Shown: positions 32,419-41,180, numbered from the stretch's first letter. The stretch is 64,000 nucleotides of DNA from Streptomyces bungoensis (GCF_001514215.1 NZ_KQ948869.1:1-64000), one strand, 5' to 3'. Made by a program: numbers and translations. Notes: generated by a model not told the origin, from the letters alone.

Positions 32419-32832
32419 TCAGCCCGCCGGGTCGCCGCCCCGAGTCCGCACCCGCTCCTCCAGCCGCAGCAGACTGCGGTCGAGGGCCTCGCACACCCGC
32501 TGCTCGCCCGGGTCGTGGCCGGCGTCGAAGAAGGACAGGTGCACGGTCACCTCACTGGCGCCGCTGCCGATCCCCGCGACCTGCAGCCAGCCGGCGTACC
32601 CGCCCTGCTCGCGGGTGCCCCACTCGAGCCGCATCTGGTCGCCCTCGGCGCGCAGCACGGCGGAGGTGTCGTGGTCCCGGTGGTCCTCGTGCACGGTGAC
32701 GGCGGGCGGCTCCTCGGCCCGGACGTGCAGGTCGTCCGGCAGCCAGGCGTCGAGCTGCCCGACGTCGGCGGCCCGGTCGAAGACCTGCTCGGGCTCCGCG
32801 GCCATCGTGCGGGAGCGTTCGTACTCGGCCAT
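32419..32832 (-). CDS. SRPBCC/polyketide-cyclase-like protein
   Basis: 137-residue single-domain START/SRPBCC protein. The N-terminus AEYERSRTMAAEPEQVFDRA, ADVGQLDAWLPDDLHVRAEE and WGTREQGGYAGWLQVAGIGS fit the ligand-cavity fold; the end is a long C-terminal helix (ALDRSLLRLEERVRTRGGD). ATG at 32832. Typical actinobacterial stand-alone member; ligand unknown. Confidence 0.8.
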   Translation of the reverse strand: MAEYERSRTMAAEPEQVFDRAADVGQLDAWLPDDLHVRAEEPPAVTVHEDHRDHDTSAVLRAEGDQMRLEWGTREQGGYAGWLQVAGIGSGASEVTVHLSFFDAGHDPGEQRVCEALDRSLLRLEERVRTRGGDPAG

Positions 32833-32948
32833 CGCGGCACCGTCTCTCGGTCGGCATCGGTACCCCGACCGCGTGCCCGTTTTGCCCCGTTCGAAAGCTC
32901 CGCCCGGGAGCCCCGCCCGAGCGCCCTCGCCGCGCGGCCCGCGCGCGT

Positions 32949-34838
32949 TCAGCGGTCGTGGGAGAGTTCCAGCAGCTCGGCGAAGGTGCCGCCCGCGTGC
33001 ACGAGGTCGTCGTAGGAACCCTGTTCGGTGATGCGGCCGTCCTCCAGCACGACGATGTGGTCGGCGATCCTGGTGTTCTCCAGCCGGTGCGTGACCACGA
33101 CCGTGATCCGGTCGGCGGCGACGGCCTTGACACGCTCGAAGACGCCGTGTTCGCCGCGCGGGTCCATCTGCGAGGTCGGCTCGTCGAGGATGAGCAGTTC
33201 GGGCCGGCGGTACAGGGCGCGGCTGCAGGCCAGCCGCTGCCACTGGCCGCCGGAGAGCTCGGCCCCGCCGAAGATGTCCCGGGCGAGCAGGGTGTCCAGC
33301 CCCGCGGGGAGGGCCTCCACCGCCTCCCGCATGCCGACCGCGTCGACGGCCTCCCAGACGGGCCCGTCGTCGCCGGTGCGGGGCTGGCCGAGGGTGACGT
33401 TCTCCCGGACCCGCAGCGGCCACTGCGCGAAGATCTGCGGCACCAGGCCGGTCCTGGCCCAGACCGTGGCCGGGTCGGCGTCGGCGAGGTCCGTGCCGTC
33501 CCAGCTGACACGGCCCTTGTCGGGCAGGTAGATCCCGGTCAGCAACCGCGTCAGCGTGGACTTCCCCGAGCCGTTGACGCCGACGATCGCGAGGATCGTG
33601 CCCTTGCGCAGCGTCAGGGACACGCCGTCCACGGCCGGCCGGTCCTTGCCGGGGTAGCGGTAGACCACCTCCTCGAGCCGGATCTCCTCGACCGGTCCGC
33701 CGATGTCGCGCTGTCCCCGCCGCGGCGCCCGTGCCGCCGCGTCGTCCAGGAACGCCTGCATGTCACCGAGGTAGAGGCTGGTGTGGAAGACGGCGGCGCC
33801 GTTGACCACCACCTGCGACAGGGCGGCGAGCGTGGTCTGGACGGCGACGACCGCGGTGGCGGCGATGGCGAGCGCGATCCGGCCGGTCACCGCCAGCCAG
33901 GCCAGCGCGCCCCAGGCGGCCACCAGGAAGACCCCGCCGGCGAGCGAGGTGAGCAGCGCGATCCGCAGCATCCGCGGCGCGGCCGCCAGCGTGCGGCGGT
34001 CGCACCGGTCGGACAGCGACCGGTACCAGAACACCAGGTAGTCCGTCATCGAGTTGGCGCGGACCTCGTCACCGTACTTCGAGGTCGTGGCCCACCAGCG
34101 CATCATCCCGCGCACGTTGCGGTCGGCCACGTTGGCGTAGTGGATCTCGTAGTCCACCCGGGCGGTCAGCACCGCGCCGATCCCCGCGGGCAGCACGGCG
34201 AGCAGGAGCAGCGGCAGCATCACGAGGTTGAGCACGGACAGCACCCCGCCCGCGGTGACCATGCGGATGAGCGCGGACAGGAACCGCTGGGCGTCGGCCA
34301 CCATCACCAGGGTCCGCATCACCCCCATCTCCGCCGCCTCCTGCCGGTCGGTGAACCCGTCGACCGCGTAGGCCGCCGCCTCCACCCGGCACACCGCCTC
34401 CACCAGGGCGCTGTCGGTCTCCGTGGTCAGCCGCGGGGTGATCCGGCGGTCGGCGTACGCCGACACCGCGGTCGCGCCGCGGCCCAGGGCGGCCGCCACG
34501 GCCAGGACCAGGAGGGCGGGCCACGCCGCCCCCAGCCGCTGCCCGACCGTTCCCGCACCGAGGACCGAGCCCATCGCCCGGGCCGTCGCGGCGAGCTGGA
34601 CCGCCGCGGAGAGGCCCGTCACCACCTGGCAGCCGGCCAGCAGTTGCACCGCCCGGCGGTCGGTGCGCCACGACAGCCGGGCGATCCGGGCCAGCACCGC
34701 CGGGATCTGCGCGCACATCCGCCCGAAGGAGACCTCGGCGAGCGGGTTGACCGAGTACTGCCCGCTGTACCGGATCTCCGCCGGCGGCGGCGGTGGCGGA
34801 GCCGTGTCCTGCTGCTCGCGTGCGTCGGCCTGCGTCAA
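32949..34838 (-). CDS. ABC exporter, fused membrane and ATPase domains
   Basis: 629-residue half-transporter. The N-terminal membrane domain (about 45-340) has six helices (for example AAWPALLVLAVAAALGRGAT, VLNLVMLPLLLLAVLPAGIG and SLAGGVFLVAAWGALAWLAV). The ATPase domain (about 385-629) has Walker A GVNGSGKST, signature ELSGGQWQRLACSRAL, Walker B LLILDEPTSQMD and a VVTHRLEN switch region. TTG at 34838 has AGGGGG five bases away and is preferred; ATG at 34859 is an in-frame alternative without a site. Such proteins dimerise; the cargo is unknown, with no precursor peptide seen nearby. Confidence 0.85.
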   Translation of the reverse strand: MTQADAREQQDTAPPPPPPAEIRYSGQYSVNPLAEVSFGRMCAQIPAVLARIARLSWRTDRRAVQLLAGCQVVTGLSAAVQLAATARAMGSVLGAGTVGQRLGAAWPALLVLAVAAALGRGATAVSAYADRRITPRLTTETDSALVEAVCRVEAAAYAVDGFTDRQEAAEMGVMRTLVMVADAQRFLSALIRMVTAGGVLSVLNLVMLPLLLLAVLPAGIGAVLTARVDYEIHYANVADRNVRGMMRWWATTSKYGDEVRANSMTDYLVFWYRSLSDRCDRRTLAAAPRMLRIALLTSLAGGVFLVAAWGALAWLAVTGRIALAIAATAVVAVQTTLAALSQVVVNGAAVFHTSLYLGDMQAFLDDAAARAPRRGQRDIGGPVEEIRLEEVVYRYPGKDRPAVDGVSLTLRKGTILAIVGVNGSGKSTLTRLLTGIYLPDKGRVSWDGTDLADADPATVWARTGLVPQIFAQWPLRVRENVTLGQPRTGDDGPVWEAVDAVGMREAVEALPAGLDTLLARDIFGGAELSGGQWQRLACSRALYRRPELLILDEPTSQMDPRGEHGVFERVKAVAADRITVVVTHRLENTRIADHIVVLEDGRITEQGSYDDLVHAGGTFAELLELSHDR

Positions 34839-35069
34839 CGTGACCCCCTGACATCGCATCCGCTGTTCACGCGGCTCAACGACCCGGCACGCACGATCGA
34901 ACACACGTGTTTCGGACGTGTCCCGATCCCCGGCACCGCGGGCGTCACACCGCCTCCGCCGTGCACCGGCCCTTGCCCCGCAACGGCGGTCGGCCGGAGG
35001 AGGGATGGCCGAAACGCCGGCTACGGGCGCCGCGGCGACGCCGGCGAGAGAACCCTCACCTGTGAATTC

Positions 35070-35110
35070 GCACAGGATCTGTGCTGTTTCGGCCATGGGT
35101 TTGTTAGATT
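35070..35110. promoter_or_regulatory. Palindrome and candidate -10 upstream of the LCP gene
   Basis: GCACAG-GAT-CTGTGC (35070-35084) is a perfect palindrome; TAGATT at 35105-35110 could be a -10 for the downstream LCP gene, though no good -35 is seen. A further 8-bp palindrome TTGCGCAA lies at 35109-35116. The whole 390-base interval 34839-35229 contains no other convincing gene. Confidence 0.35.
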
Positions 35111-35229
35111 GCGCAACTACGCGATCAGGCGGGGCCCGTGCCGCGCTGCCTGCGCTGACACCGCCTCGCACGCCCGGCCCGCCTCCCGACGGCCGGTCCG
35201 CCGAGCCCGACCGGTCATGGGAGTGGGAG

Positions 35230-36930
35230 ATGAGCGACCCGTGGGACGGCCCGGGCGGCCAGGCCACGCGCAGCCGTAACCTGGAGATGCCCCAGCAGCG
35301 CACGGCCGGATCCGAGACGATACGTCCCGCGGGCGGCCGGGCGGCCGCCCGGCAGGCGTCCCGCGCGCGCACCGGCAAGGGCGCCCGCAGGGCCGCACCG
35401 GTACGGCGCGGCAGGCGGGCCCTGAAGATCGTCGGGGTGGGCCTGTCCGGGGTCATCGTGGCCACCGCCGGCGCCGGCTGGTGGTTCTACGAGCACCTCA
35501 ACGGCAACATCCACAGCGTCTCGCTCGACGGCAAGGGCGGCGCGGAGAAGGCCGACGCGTTCGGCCGCACCCCGATCAACATCCTGGTCATGGGCTCGGA
35601 CGGCCGCACCAGCAAAGCCGACTGCGAACTCGGCGGCGGCTGCTCGAAGACCGGCGTGCAGACCGGCAGCAACGCGGACGTGGAGATGGTGGTCCACATA
35701 TCCGCCGACCGCTCGAACGCCACCGTGATGAGCATCCCCCGCGACACCATGACCAAGGTCCCGGCCTGCAAGGACCCCGCGACCGGCAAGGCGACGACCG
35801 GCTACTACGGCCAGATCAACAGCGCGCTGCAGTACGGTCCCGCCTGCCAGGTGGCCACCGTGCACGACCTCACCGGCGTCCCCATCGACCACTTCGTCAA
35901 ACTGGACTTCTCCGGCGTGGTCAAGATGTCGGACGCGGTCGGCGGCGTCTCCGTGTGCGTCAGCGACGACGTGTACGACACCTACTCGCACCTGAAGCTG
36001 TCCCGGGGCACCCACACCCTGAAGGGAGTCGGGGCGCTGGAGTTCGTCCGTTCCCGGCACGGCTTCGGCGACGGCAGCGACCTCGGCCGCACCATCTCCC
36101 AGCACATCTTCCTCAGCGCGATGATCCGCCAGTTCAAGAGCGCCGGCACCCTCACCGACCCCACCGCGGTGTACAAGCTCGCGGACGCCGCCACCAAGGC
36201 GCTGACCGTCGACGACGGCCTCGGCACCGTCAAGAAGCTGATCGGGCTGGCCACCGACGTCAACAAGGTGCCGGCGAAACGCATCACCTTCGCCACCATG
36301 CAGACCGCCCCCGACCCGGCCGACGACAACCGGGTCGTCGTGGGCCAGGGCGCGAGGACCCTCTTCGCCACCATCGCCGAGGACCGGTCCCTGACGACCG
36401 GTTCCGGCGGGAAGTCCGCCGCGGCCGCCGCGACCGCGAAGGCCACCGCCCCGGCGGTGCCGGCGTCCCGGATCGCCGTGACGGTCGAGAACGGCACGAG
36501 CATCACCGGCCGCGCCTCCGCCGTCGCCACCGCGCTCGCCGACCAGGGCTTCAGCCCGGCCACGACCACGGCGAACGCGCCGAGCGCGGCGGCCACCACC
36601 ACCCTCACCTACGGCCCCGGCCAGAAGGCCGAGGCGAAGACCGCCGCCAAGGCCCTCGGCCTGCCCGGCTCGCACCTCAAGCAGGGCACCGGCAGCGGCT
36701 TGATCCTGGTGGTGGGGGGCGACTGGCCGAGCGGCACCGGCTACCCCGGCGGCGCGTCCTCGTCCGCCGACGCCAAGACCGCGGTCGGCGGCGCCCACGC
36801 CCAGACCGCCGACCAGGCCAAGACCTGCGCCAAGGTCAGCCCGTACCGGACGGTCGAACTGAACGGCGTCCCGATGACCCCGGCCCAGGCGTACGCGGCG
36901 GCCCGCGGCAAGCCCGACTCCGACGAGTGA
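35230..36930 (+). CDS. LytR-CpsA-Psr (LCP) family cell-wall ligase
   Basis: 566-residue membrane-anchored phosphotransferase that attaches anionic glycopolymers to peptidoglycan. Basic cytoplasmic N-terminus (about 1-65), one helix (ALKIVGVGLSGVIVATAGAG), LCP domain (about 115-330: ILVMGSDGRTSKADCELGGG, MSIPRDTM, and FVRSRHGFGDGSDLGRTISQ with catalytic Arg/Asp residues), then a Ser/Ala/Thr linker and a LytR_C domain (about 420-510: IAVTVENGTSITGRASAVAT). ATG at 35230 follows GGGAG. Ends in a Lys/Asp-rich tail. Upstream in-frame codons exist to 34918 but read as non-protein sequence. Confidence 0.9.
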   Translation: MSDPWDGPGGQATRSRNLEMPQQRTAGSETIRPAGGRAAARQASRARTGKGARRAAPVRRGRRALKIVGVGLSGVIVATAGAGWWFYEHLNGNIHSVSLDGKGGAEKADAFGRTPINILVMGSDGRTSKADCELGGGCSKTGVQTGSNADVEMVVHISADRSNATVMSIPRDTMTKVPACKDPATGKATTGYYGQINSALQYGPACQVATVHDLTGVPIDHFVKLDFSGVVKMSDAVGGVSVCVSDDVYDTYSHLKLSRGTHTLKGVGALEFVRSRHGFGDGSDLGRTISQHIFLSAMIRQFKSAGTLTDPTAVYKLADAATKALTVDDGLGTVKKLIGLATDVNKVPAKRITFATMQTAPDPADDNRVVVGQGARTLFATIAEDRSLTTGSGGKSAAAAATAKATAPAVPASRIAVTVENGTSITGRASAVATALADQGFSPATTTANAPSAAATTTLTYGPGQKAEAKTAAKALGLPGSHLKQGTGSGLILVVGGDWPSGTGYPGGASSSADAKTAVGGAHAQTADQAKTCAKVSPYRTVELNGVPMTPAQAYAAARGKPDSDE

Positions 36931-36936
36931 GAACCC

Positions 36937-36955
36937 CGGCCCCGCGAAGGGGCCG
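36937..36955. terminator. Bidirectional hairpin after the LCP gene
   Basis: CGGCCCC-GCGAA-GGGGCCG, a perfect 7-bp stem with 5-base loop, 7 bases past the LCP stop. It lies between convergent genes. Confidence 0.75.
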
Positions 36956-36970
36956 AGGCTCTCGTCGGTA

Positions 36971-36986
36971 GGCGGCCGGGGCCGCC
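36971..36986. terminator. Second hairpin between convergent genes
   Basis: GGCGGCC-GG-GGCCGCC, 7-bp arms; pairing would open to a slightly larger loop. Twelve bases from the stop of the CAP-domain gene, so it probably serves that gene. Confidence 0.5.
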
Positions 36987-36997
36987 GTGTCACCGGC

Positions 36998-37816
36998 TCA
37001 GCGGCTGGTTCCGAAGTCCTGCGTCCAGTAGCTGTTCGGCTGCGCGAGGCCGACGCCTATCTCCTTGAACGAGCAGTTGAGGATGTTCTCGCGGTGTCCG
37101 GGGCTGGCCATCCAGCCCGCCATGACGTCCTCGGGCGTGGCGTATCCGTAGGCGACGTTCTCGCCGTAGGAACTCCACGCGTAGCCGGCGCCGGTGATGC
37201 GGTCCCCGGGGGAGGACCCGTCGGACCCGGTGTGGGACATGTTCTGGTGGGCCGCCATGTCGTCGCTGTGCGCCTGCGCCACCTTGGTCAGGGTCGCGTT
37301 GAGCGTCAGGGCGGAGCAACCCACCTTGCTCCGCTCGGCGTTGACCAGCTCCACGATGCGCGCGACGACCGAGGACGCCGTGGCGGCGGGCTGCGGGGTG
37401 CTCGGCGCGGAAGCAGGCGCGGAGGCGGTGGGCTTCGGGCTGCTCGGCCGCGGCACGGTGGCGGTGGGCGTGGCCGCCGGGGCGGTGGCGGTGGGTGCGG
37501 GCTTCGGTGCGGTGCTCCGTGGAGTGCCCGGAGCCGTCGGGGCGGTGACCGGCGCGGCCGGCTTCGCCGCCGCGGTCTTGCCGGCGTGGTGGTGGTGGCG
37601 GTGGTGGCGGTGGTGCGGAACCGGGGTGCCGTACTGCCAGGGCCCGGCCGTGTACGCCGCCGCTGCGGCGCCGGCGGGGGCGGGGGAGGGCTGACCCGCC
37701 TCGCCGTCCTGCCAGTCGCCACAGGCCATGGCGACCGACGGGACGCCCACGGCGCCCACGACGGCGGCGGCGATGACGAACCGGCGGTAGTGCTGCTGCT
37801 TGCGGTGCTTCCCCAT
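36998..37816 (-). CDS. Secreted CAP-domain (SCP/PR1) protein with His-rich linker
   Basis: 272-residue secreted protein. A signal peptide (KQQHYRRFVIAAAVVGAVGV, cleavage near SVAMA) is followed by Cys-containing short segment, a histidine cluster (PHHRHHRHHHHAGK, about 66-79), a Pro/Thr/Ala linker (about 80-145), and a CAP domain (about 150-272) with HSDDMAAHQNMSHTGSDGSS, YGENVAYGYATPEDVMAGWM and SPGHRENILNCSFKEIGVGL. ATG at 37816 follows GAGG. CAP proteins are extracellular and often of unknown function; the His cluster may bind Zn or Ni, which is inference. Confidence 0.88.
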   Translation of the reverse strand: MGKHRKQQHYRRFVIAAAVVGAVGVPSVAMACGDWQDGEAGQPSPAPAGAAAAAYTAGPWQYGTPVPHHRHHRHHHHAGKTAAAKPAAPVTAPTAPGTPRSTAPKPAPTATAPAATPTATVPRPSSPKPTASAPASAPSTPQPAATASSVVARIVELVNAERSKVGCSALTLNATLTKVAQAHSDDMAAHQNMSHTGSDGSSPGDRITGAGYAWSSYGENVAYGYATPEDVMAGWMASPGHRENILNCSFKEIGVGLAQPNSYWTQDFGTSR

Positions 37817-38168
37817 GCGTGACCTCACTCGGAATCGCCGAGCGTCCTTGCGCGGCTTGCTCTGGGCAGACTCCGCTTCCGAGCCGCGGAATCGCCTTGC
37901 GGGCCGTCATTGTGGGAACGGCGCCGAAGAGCACGCAAAGGGCCTCGCTACTACCTCGCCTCGTAGCGGGAGGACCCTCTTGCCAAGTGTGGGGGGACGT
38001 GCTGAACCAGTGGTCACCGGTCAGCCGGGAGACTGACCTGCCGTCAGGACCCGCTGCAGGTGGCGGTACCGGGGGAAGCGGACCGGTGGACCGCGCGTCG
38101 CCGGATCCGCCGGGCCGTCCACCTACGTCAAGCCGGACAAATCCCTTATGTCGTCGGAGGCGCGCCTA
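37817..38168 (-). promoter_or_regulatory. Long structured leader upstream of the CAP-domain gene
   Basis: No gene is seen in these 352 bases. Hairpins on the minus strand include CTCGG-N5-CCGAG at 37828-37842 (just before the ribosome site), a longer stem between 37947 and 37976 (CCTCGCTAC pairing with GTAGCGGGAGG), and GGTCAG-N8-CTGACC at 38019-38038. The 10-mer CGGAATCGCC occurs twice (37830-37839 and 37887-37896). Cell-wall protein genes in Streptomyces sometimes have c-di-AMP (ydaO) riboswitches, but I cannot identify its consensus here. Confidence 0.3.
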
Positions 38169-38834
38169 CTATCCGGCACCCATAGGTTGGGGGGCGGGTG
38201 TGGGGGATGTCACGGAACCATCGGTTCCACTTTTGGCGTCCGCCCGCCGGACGGGTCCGGCGGCCTCTCGGGCGTGCGGGGTCAGGGCCTCCTGGAGCAG
38301 TGCTCCGTAGTGCCGGATGAGCTCCTTGCGGTCGGCCCGCAGCAGGCCCTCGTCCCCCGCCACCCACAGGGCGTACAGCAGGCCCGCGGCCGTCGAGGCC
38401 GCCAGCCGTGCGCGCAGGTCGGCGTCGGGGCCGGGCAGGCGGTTGCGGAGGGGTTCGATCAGCACCCGCTCGTGGGTCCGCCGCAGCCGGTCGAGGATCT
38501 GCGGCTCGTCGCTGCCGTGCACGAGGGCGAGGAAGATGCCTCGGGCGGACCCGTCGAGGTCGAGGAGGAGTTCGGCGAGCCGCTCTCCCAGCTGCTCCAC
38601 CGCGACGTCGAGCAGCGGGGCCTCGTCGACGGTCAGGTGCATGGTCTCGAGGAACAGCAGTTCCTTGCTCTTGAAGTGGCGGATCACCAGCGCGGGGTCG
38701 GCCCCGGCGTCGGCCGCGATCCGGCGGACGGTGGTCCGGGCGAACCCCTGGTCCCGGAACAGCCGGGCGGCGGCGGTCCGGATGGCTTCGCGGGTGGCGG
38801 TACCGGTTCCGGTCGGCGGCATGCGGCACAGCAT
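38169..38834 (-). CDS. TetR-family regulator
   Basis: 221-residue TetR protein. Helix-turn-helix region ATREAIRTAAARLFRDQGFA, TTVRRIAADAGADPALVIRH, FKSKELLF (about 12-58). The C-terminus ends in a flexible tail (DAKSGTDGSVTSPTPAPQPM). ATG at 38834 is preferred; ATG at 38822 is also possible. Divergent from the SGNH lipase at 39156, and a matching palindrome lies between them. Confidence 0.82.
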   Translation of the reverse strand: MLCRMPPTGTGTATREAIRTAAARLFRDQGFARTTVRRIAADAGADPALVIRHFKSKELLFLETMHLTVDEAPLLDVAVEQLGERLAELLLDLDGSARGIFLALVHGSDEPQILDRLRRTHERVLIEPLRNRLPGPDADLRARLAASTAAGLLYALWVAGDEGLLRADRKELIRHYGALLQEALTPHAREAAGPVRRADAKSGTDGSVTSPTPAPQPMGAG

Positions 38835-38953
38835 AGGCGGCGGTACACCGCCTTTCGGTGATTCCGCGATTCCCCCAACTCCCTTGCCGTGAGGGTGCGG
38901 CAGCGCCGAGGGGGACTTGCGGACCGGCATTCGTGAGCGTTCCGAGAAGTTCG

Positions 38954-38968
38954 GTCAACTATGTTGAC
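38954..38968. promoter_or_regulatory. Palindromic operator between tetR and the lipase gene
   Basis: GTCAAC-TAT-GTTGAC, a perfect 15-base palindrome 120 bases upstream of the TetR gene. TTGACT at 38964-38969 within it could be a -35 for the plus strand. The remainder of 38835-39155 shows no gene. Confidence 0.5.
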
Positions 38969-39155
38969 TCGCCGTTCCGGCGGCCGCACATTACCTAGCA
39001 GTAGAACCGCACGGTAACCCCACGTCCGCCGGCCGCCACCCCCACCGCCCGAGCCGCCCCACGCCTGCGAGCCGGCATGCCGGCGGGCACCGTCACGCCC
39101 CTCGGCCGCGCGTACCTCCTCGCGCGCCCTCCCCGAGCAGAGAGACCACACACCC

Positions 39156-40028
39156 ATGCCCGGACTGACTCGTGTCATGACCGCGACAGCAGCACTCGCC
39201 GGTGCCCTGGCCCTCGGCCTCACCGGACCCGGCAGCGCCGCCCGCGCCGCCGAACCCCTCGACTACACCGCCCTGGGGGACAGCTACAGCGCCGCCTCCG
39301 GTGTCCTCCCCGTGGACACCGGCAACCTGCTCTGCCTGCGTTCCACGGCGAACTACCCCCACGTGCTCGCCTCGCGTACGGGCGCCCGCCTGACCGACGT
39401 GACCTGTGGCGCCGCGCAGACCAAGGACTTCACGACGGGTCAGTACCCCGGGGTCGCCCCGCAGGCCGACGCGGTCACCACGGGCACCGACCTGGTCACG
39501 ATGACGATCGGCGGCAACGACAACGGCACCTTCGTCAACGCCATCCTCGCCTGCGGCACCGCGGGCGTCCTCAGCGGCGGCCAGGGCAGCCCCTGCAAGG
39601 ACACCTACGGCAGCTCCTTCGACGACGCGATCGACGCGAAGACCTATCCCGCGCTGAAGAACGCCCTGCGCGCCGTCCGCGCCAAGGCGCCCCAGGCCCG
39701 TGTGGCGGTGCTCGGCTACCCGTGGATCACGCCGGCCACGGCCGACCCGTCCTGCTTCGTCAAGCTGCCGATCGCCTCCGGCGACGTGCCCTACCTGCGC
39801 GCCATGCAGGCCCACCTCAACGCCGTCGTCGAACGGGCCGCCCGGGAGACGGGGGCGACCTACGTGGACTTCGCCCAGGCGTCCGAGGGGCACGACGCGT
39901 GCAAGCCCGCCGGCACCCGGTGGATCGAGCCGCTGCTGTTCGGGCGGAACATCGTCCCCGTGCACCCCAACGCCCTCGGTGAACAGCGCATGGCCGAGCG
40001 CACCATGGACGTCCTCGGCCTCAACTGA
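39156..40028 (+). CDS. Secreted SGNH-hydrolase lipase/esterase
   Basis: 290-residue secreted lipase of the SGNH family. Signal peptide PGLTRVMTATAALAGALALG ending near AARAA. Block I GDSYSAASG (catalytic Ser), block III GGNDNGTF, and the late His in VHPNALG. Cysteines for three disulfides are visible (LLCL, VTCGAA, ACGTAG, SPCKD, PSCF, DACK). Closely resembles the S. rimosus and S. coelicolor SGNH lipases. ATG at 39156. Probably regulated by the divergent TetR. Confidence 0.92.
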   Translation: MPGLTRVMTATAALAGALALGLTGPGSAARAAEPLDYTALGDSYSAASGVLPVDTGNLLCLRSTANYPHVLASRTGARLTDVTCGAAQTKDFTTGQYPGVAPQADAVTTGTDLVTMTIGGNDNGTFVNAILACGTAGVLSGGQGSPCKDTYGSSFDDAIDAKTYPALKNALRAVRAKAPQARVAVLGYPWITPATADPSCFVKLPIASGDVPYLRAMQAHLNAVVERAARETGATYVDFAQASEGHDACKPAGTRWIEPLLFGRNIVPVHPNALGEQRMAERTMDVLGLN

Positions 40029-40031
40029 CCG

Positions 40032-40054
40032 CGCACCGTCCCGGCCCCGGTGCG
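40032..40054. terminator. Bidirectional hairpin after the lipase gene
   Basis: CGCACCG-N9-CGGTGCG, a perfect 7-bp stem between the lipase stop and the convergent small gene at 40062. Confidence 0.65.
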
Positions 40055-40061
40055 GGGGAGG

Positions 40062-40235
40062 TCAGCGCGCGATGCGGTGCTTGCGGCCTCCGCGCCGGAA
40101 GCGCAGCGCGGCGTAGACGAGGTCGGCGACGAGCACGACCACACCGATGATCAGCAGGTAGAACAGGCTGTGGACGGCGAACCCGACGATCCCCAGGGCC
40201 ATGGCCACGAGGATCAGCAGGAGGAACAGGCTCAT
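40062..40235 (-). CDS. 57-residue hydrophobic membrane protein
   Basis: Short gene: ATG at 40235 preceded by GGGAGA, reading MSLFLLLILVAMALGIVGFA, then VHSLFYLLIIGVVVLVADLV and a basic tail YAALRFRRGGRKHRIAR. It has two membrane segments and a basic cytoplasmic end. Small hydrophobic proteins of this kind are frequent in Streptomyces, without known function. Lies 25 bases after the PRC-barrel gene on the same strand and may be co-transcribed. Confidence 0.75.
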   Translation of the reverse strand: MSLFLLLILVAMALGIVGFAVHSLFYLLIIGVVVLVADLVYAALRFRRGGRKHRIAR

Positions 40236-40260
40236 CGGATCTCCCGGCGGTCTCGGTGCG

Positions 40261-40617
40261 TCAGCGGCGGGCGAGGCGTCGCTCGCCGCCGGCGCCCGGG
40301 GTGTAGTCCATCGAGTAGTGGGCGAACACCCCGGGCTCGTCCGAGGCGAGCAGTTCGCCGTCGGTGTCGATCGAAGGGGCCTTCCTGACCGCGTCCTTGC
40401 TGTGGACGACCTTCAGATAGCCAGGACCGACCGTCGCACCGGACAGCGGGACGAACGCCAGCCGGCGACGGGTGGGCAGGCCGACGGTCACCGTGGCGAA
40501 GGACGGCTGGTCGGTCGCGGTGTCGACGTACACGGACTCCAGAACGCCGATCTTGTGGCCGCCCGGGTCCACCACGTCGTGACCGCGCCACTCACGGATA
40601 TCGCCTGCCTCGAACAT
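40261..40617 (-). CDS. PRC-barrel domain protein
   Basis: 118-residue protein with a PRC-barrel: FEAGDIREWRGHDVVDPGGH, KIGVLESVYVDTATDQPSFA, VTVGLPTRRRLAFVPLSGAT. The barrel covers about residues 4-85, with a polar tail. ATG at 40617 follows GGAGGTG; an upstream in-frame ATG at 40671 lacks a site. PRC-barrel proteins occur in RNA processing and stress contexts; role here unknown. Confidence 0.83.
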   Translation of the reverse strand: MFEAGDIREWRGHDVVDPGGHKIGVLESVYVDTATDQPSFATVTVGLPTRRRLAFVPLSGATVGPGYLKVVHSKDAVRKAPSIDTDGELLASDEPGVFAHYSMDYTPGAGGERRLARR

Positions 40618-40766
40618 ATGCACCTCCGCACACAGAAGTACCCCCGAACACGGTCCTGATGTCATCCTCATACCCCCTCGGCGCGGCTGTCCCGCAGAGG
40701 GCGGGCGTTCGCACCAACGGGCGCCCCCGGGGTGCGGTGCGGCGTGCTCCGGGCGAGGGTGGCGCC

Positions 40767-40973
40767 ATGCCCCAGGTGATCGTGTACCCGCCCGCGGAGG
40801 ACGGCGGCCGCCGCGTCCGCGTCGCCGACTCCTTCGCCGGGATGGCGTACACGGTCATCGACCTCGTCGAGTTCCTGCGCCGCGCGGGTCTGGGCGACGT
40901 GGAGCCGGAGGACGTGCTGGGCGCGGAGTGGATCGAGTGGCGCGGCGGCGGCCCCCGGGACTGGCCGCGCTGA
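40767..40973 (+). CDS. Small conserved protein, paralogue 2
   Basis: 68-residue soluble protein, PQVIVYPPAEDGGRRVRVAD, SFAGMAYTVIDLVEFLRRAG, LGDVEPEDVLGAEWIEWRGG, ending GPRDWPR. It is a paralogue of the gene at 29735 (see there). ATG at 40767 with GCGAGGG upstream. Unknown function. The following stretch 40974-41180 has no gene. Confidence 0.77.
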   Translation: MPQVIVYPPAEDGGRRVRVADSFAGMAYTVIDLVEFLRRAGLGDVEPEDVLGAEWIEWRGGGPRDWPR

Positions 40974-41180
40974 GCGACAGCCCCGCGCGGAACGGCGGCC
41001 CGAGAGCGGATCCGGAGTCGGCTGCCCGCGGCGTTCGGGTCCTGCGGTCCGCCGGTACGCGGACGGAGCCCCGGGGCGCGCCGCGCCGTGAACGCCCCGC
41101 ACCCGGCGGCTGGAAGCCGATACCGGGTGCAGGGGGGACATCCGCAGGCCGCCGCGAACCGGCGGCCGCCGCGCTCGCGG

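Noticed and set aside
32949..34838. ABC exporter considered as a lantibiotic or RiPP transporter
   Set aside because: No peptidase C39 domain, precursor peptide or modification enzyme was seen next to it.
37560..37620. Repetitive GTGGTG-rich stretch considered as a CRISPR or satellite
   Set aside because: It encodes the histidine cluster of the CAP-domain protein on the minus strand and has no repeat-spacer structure.
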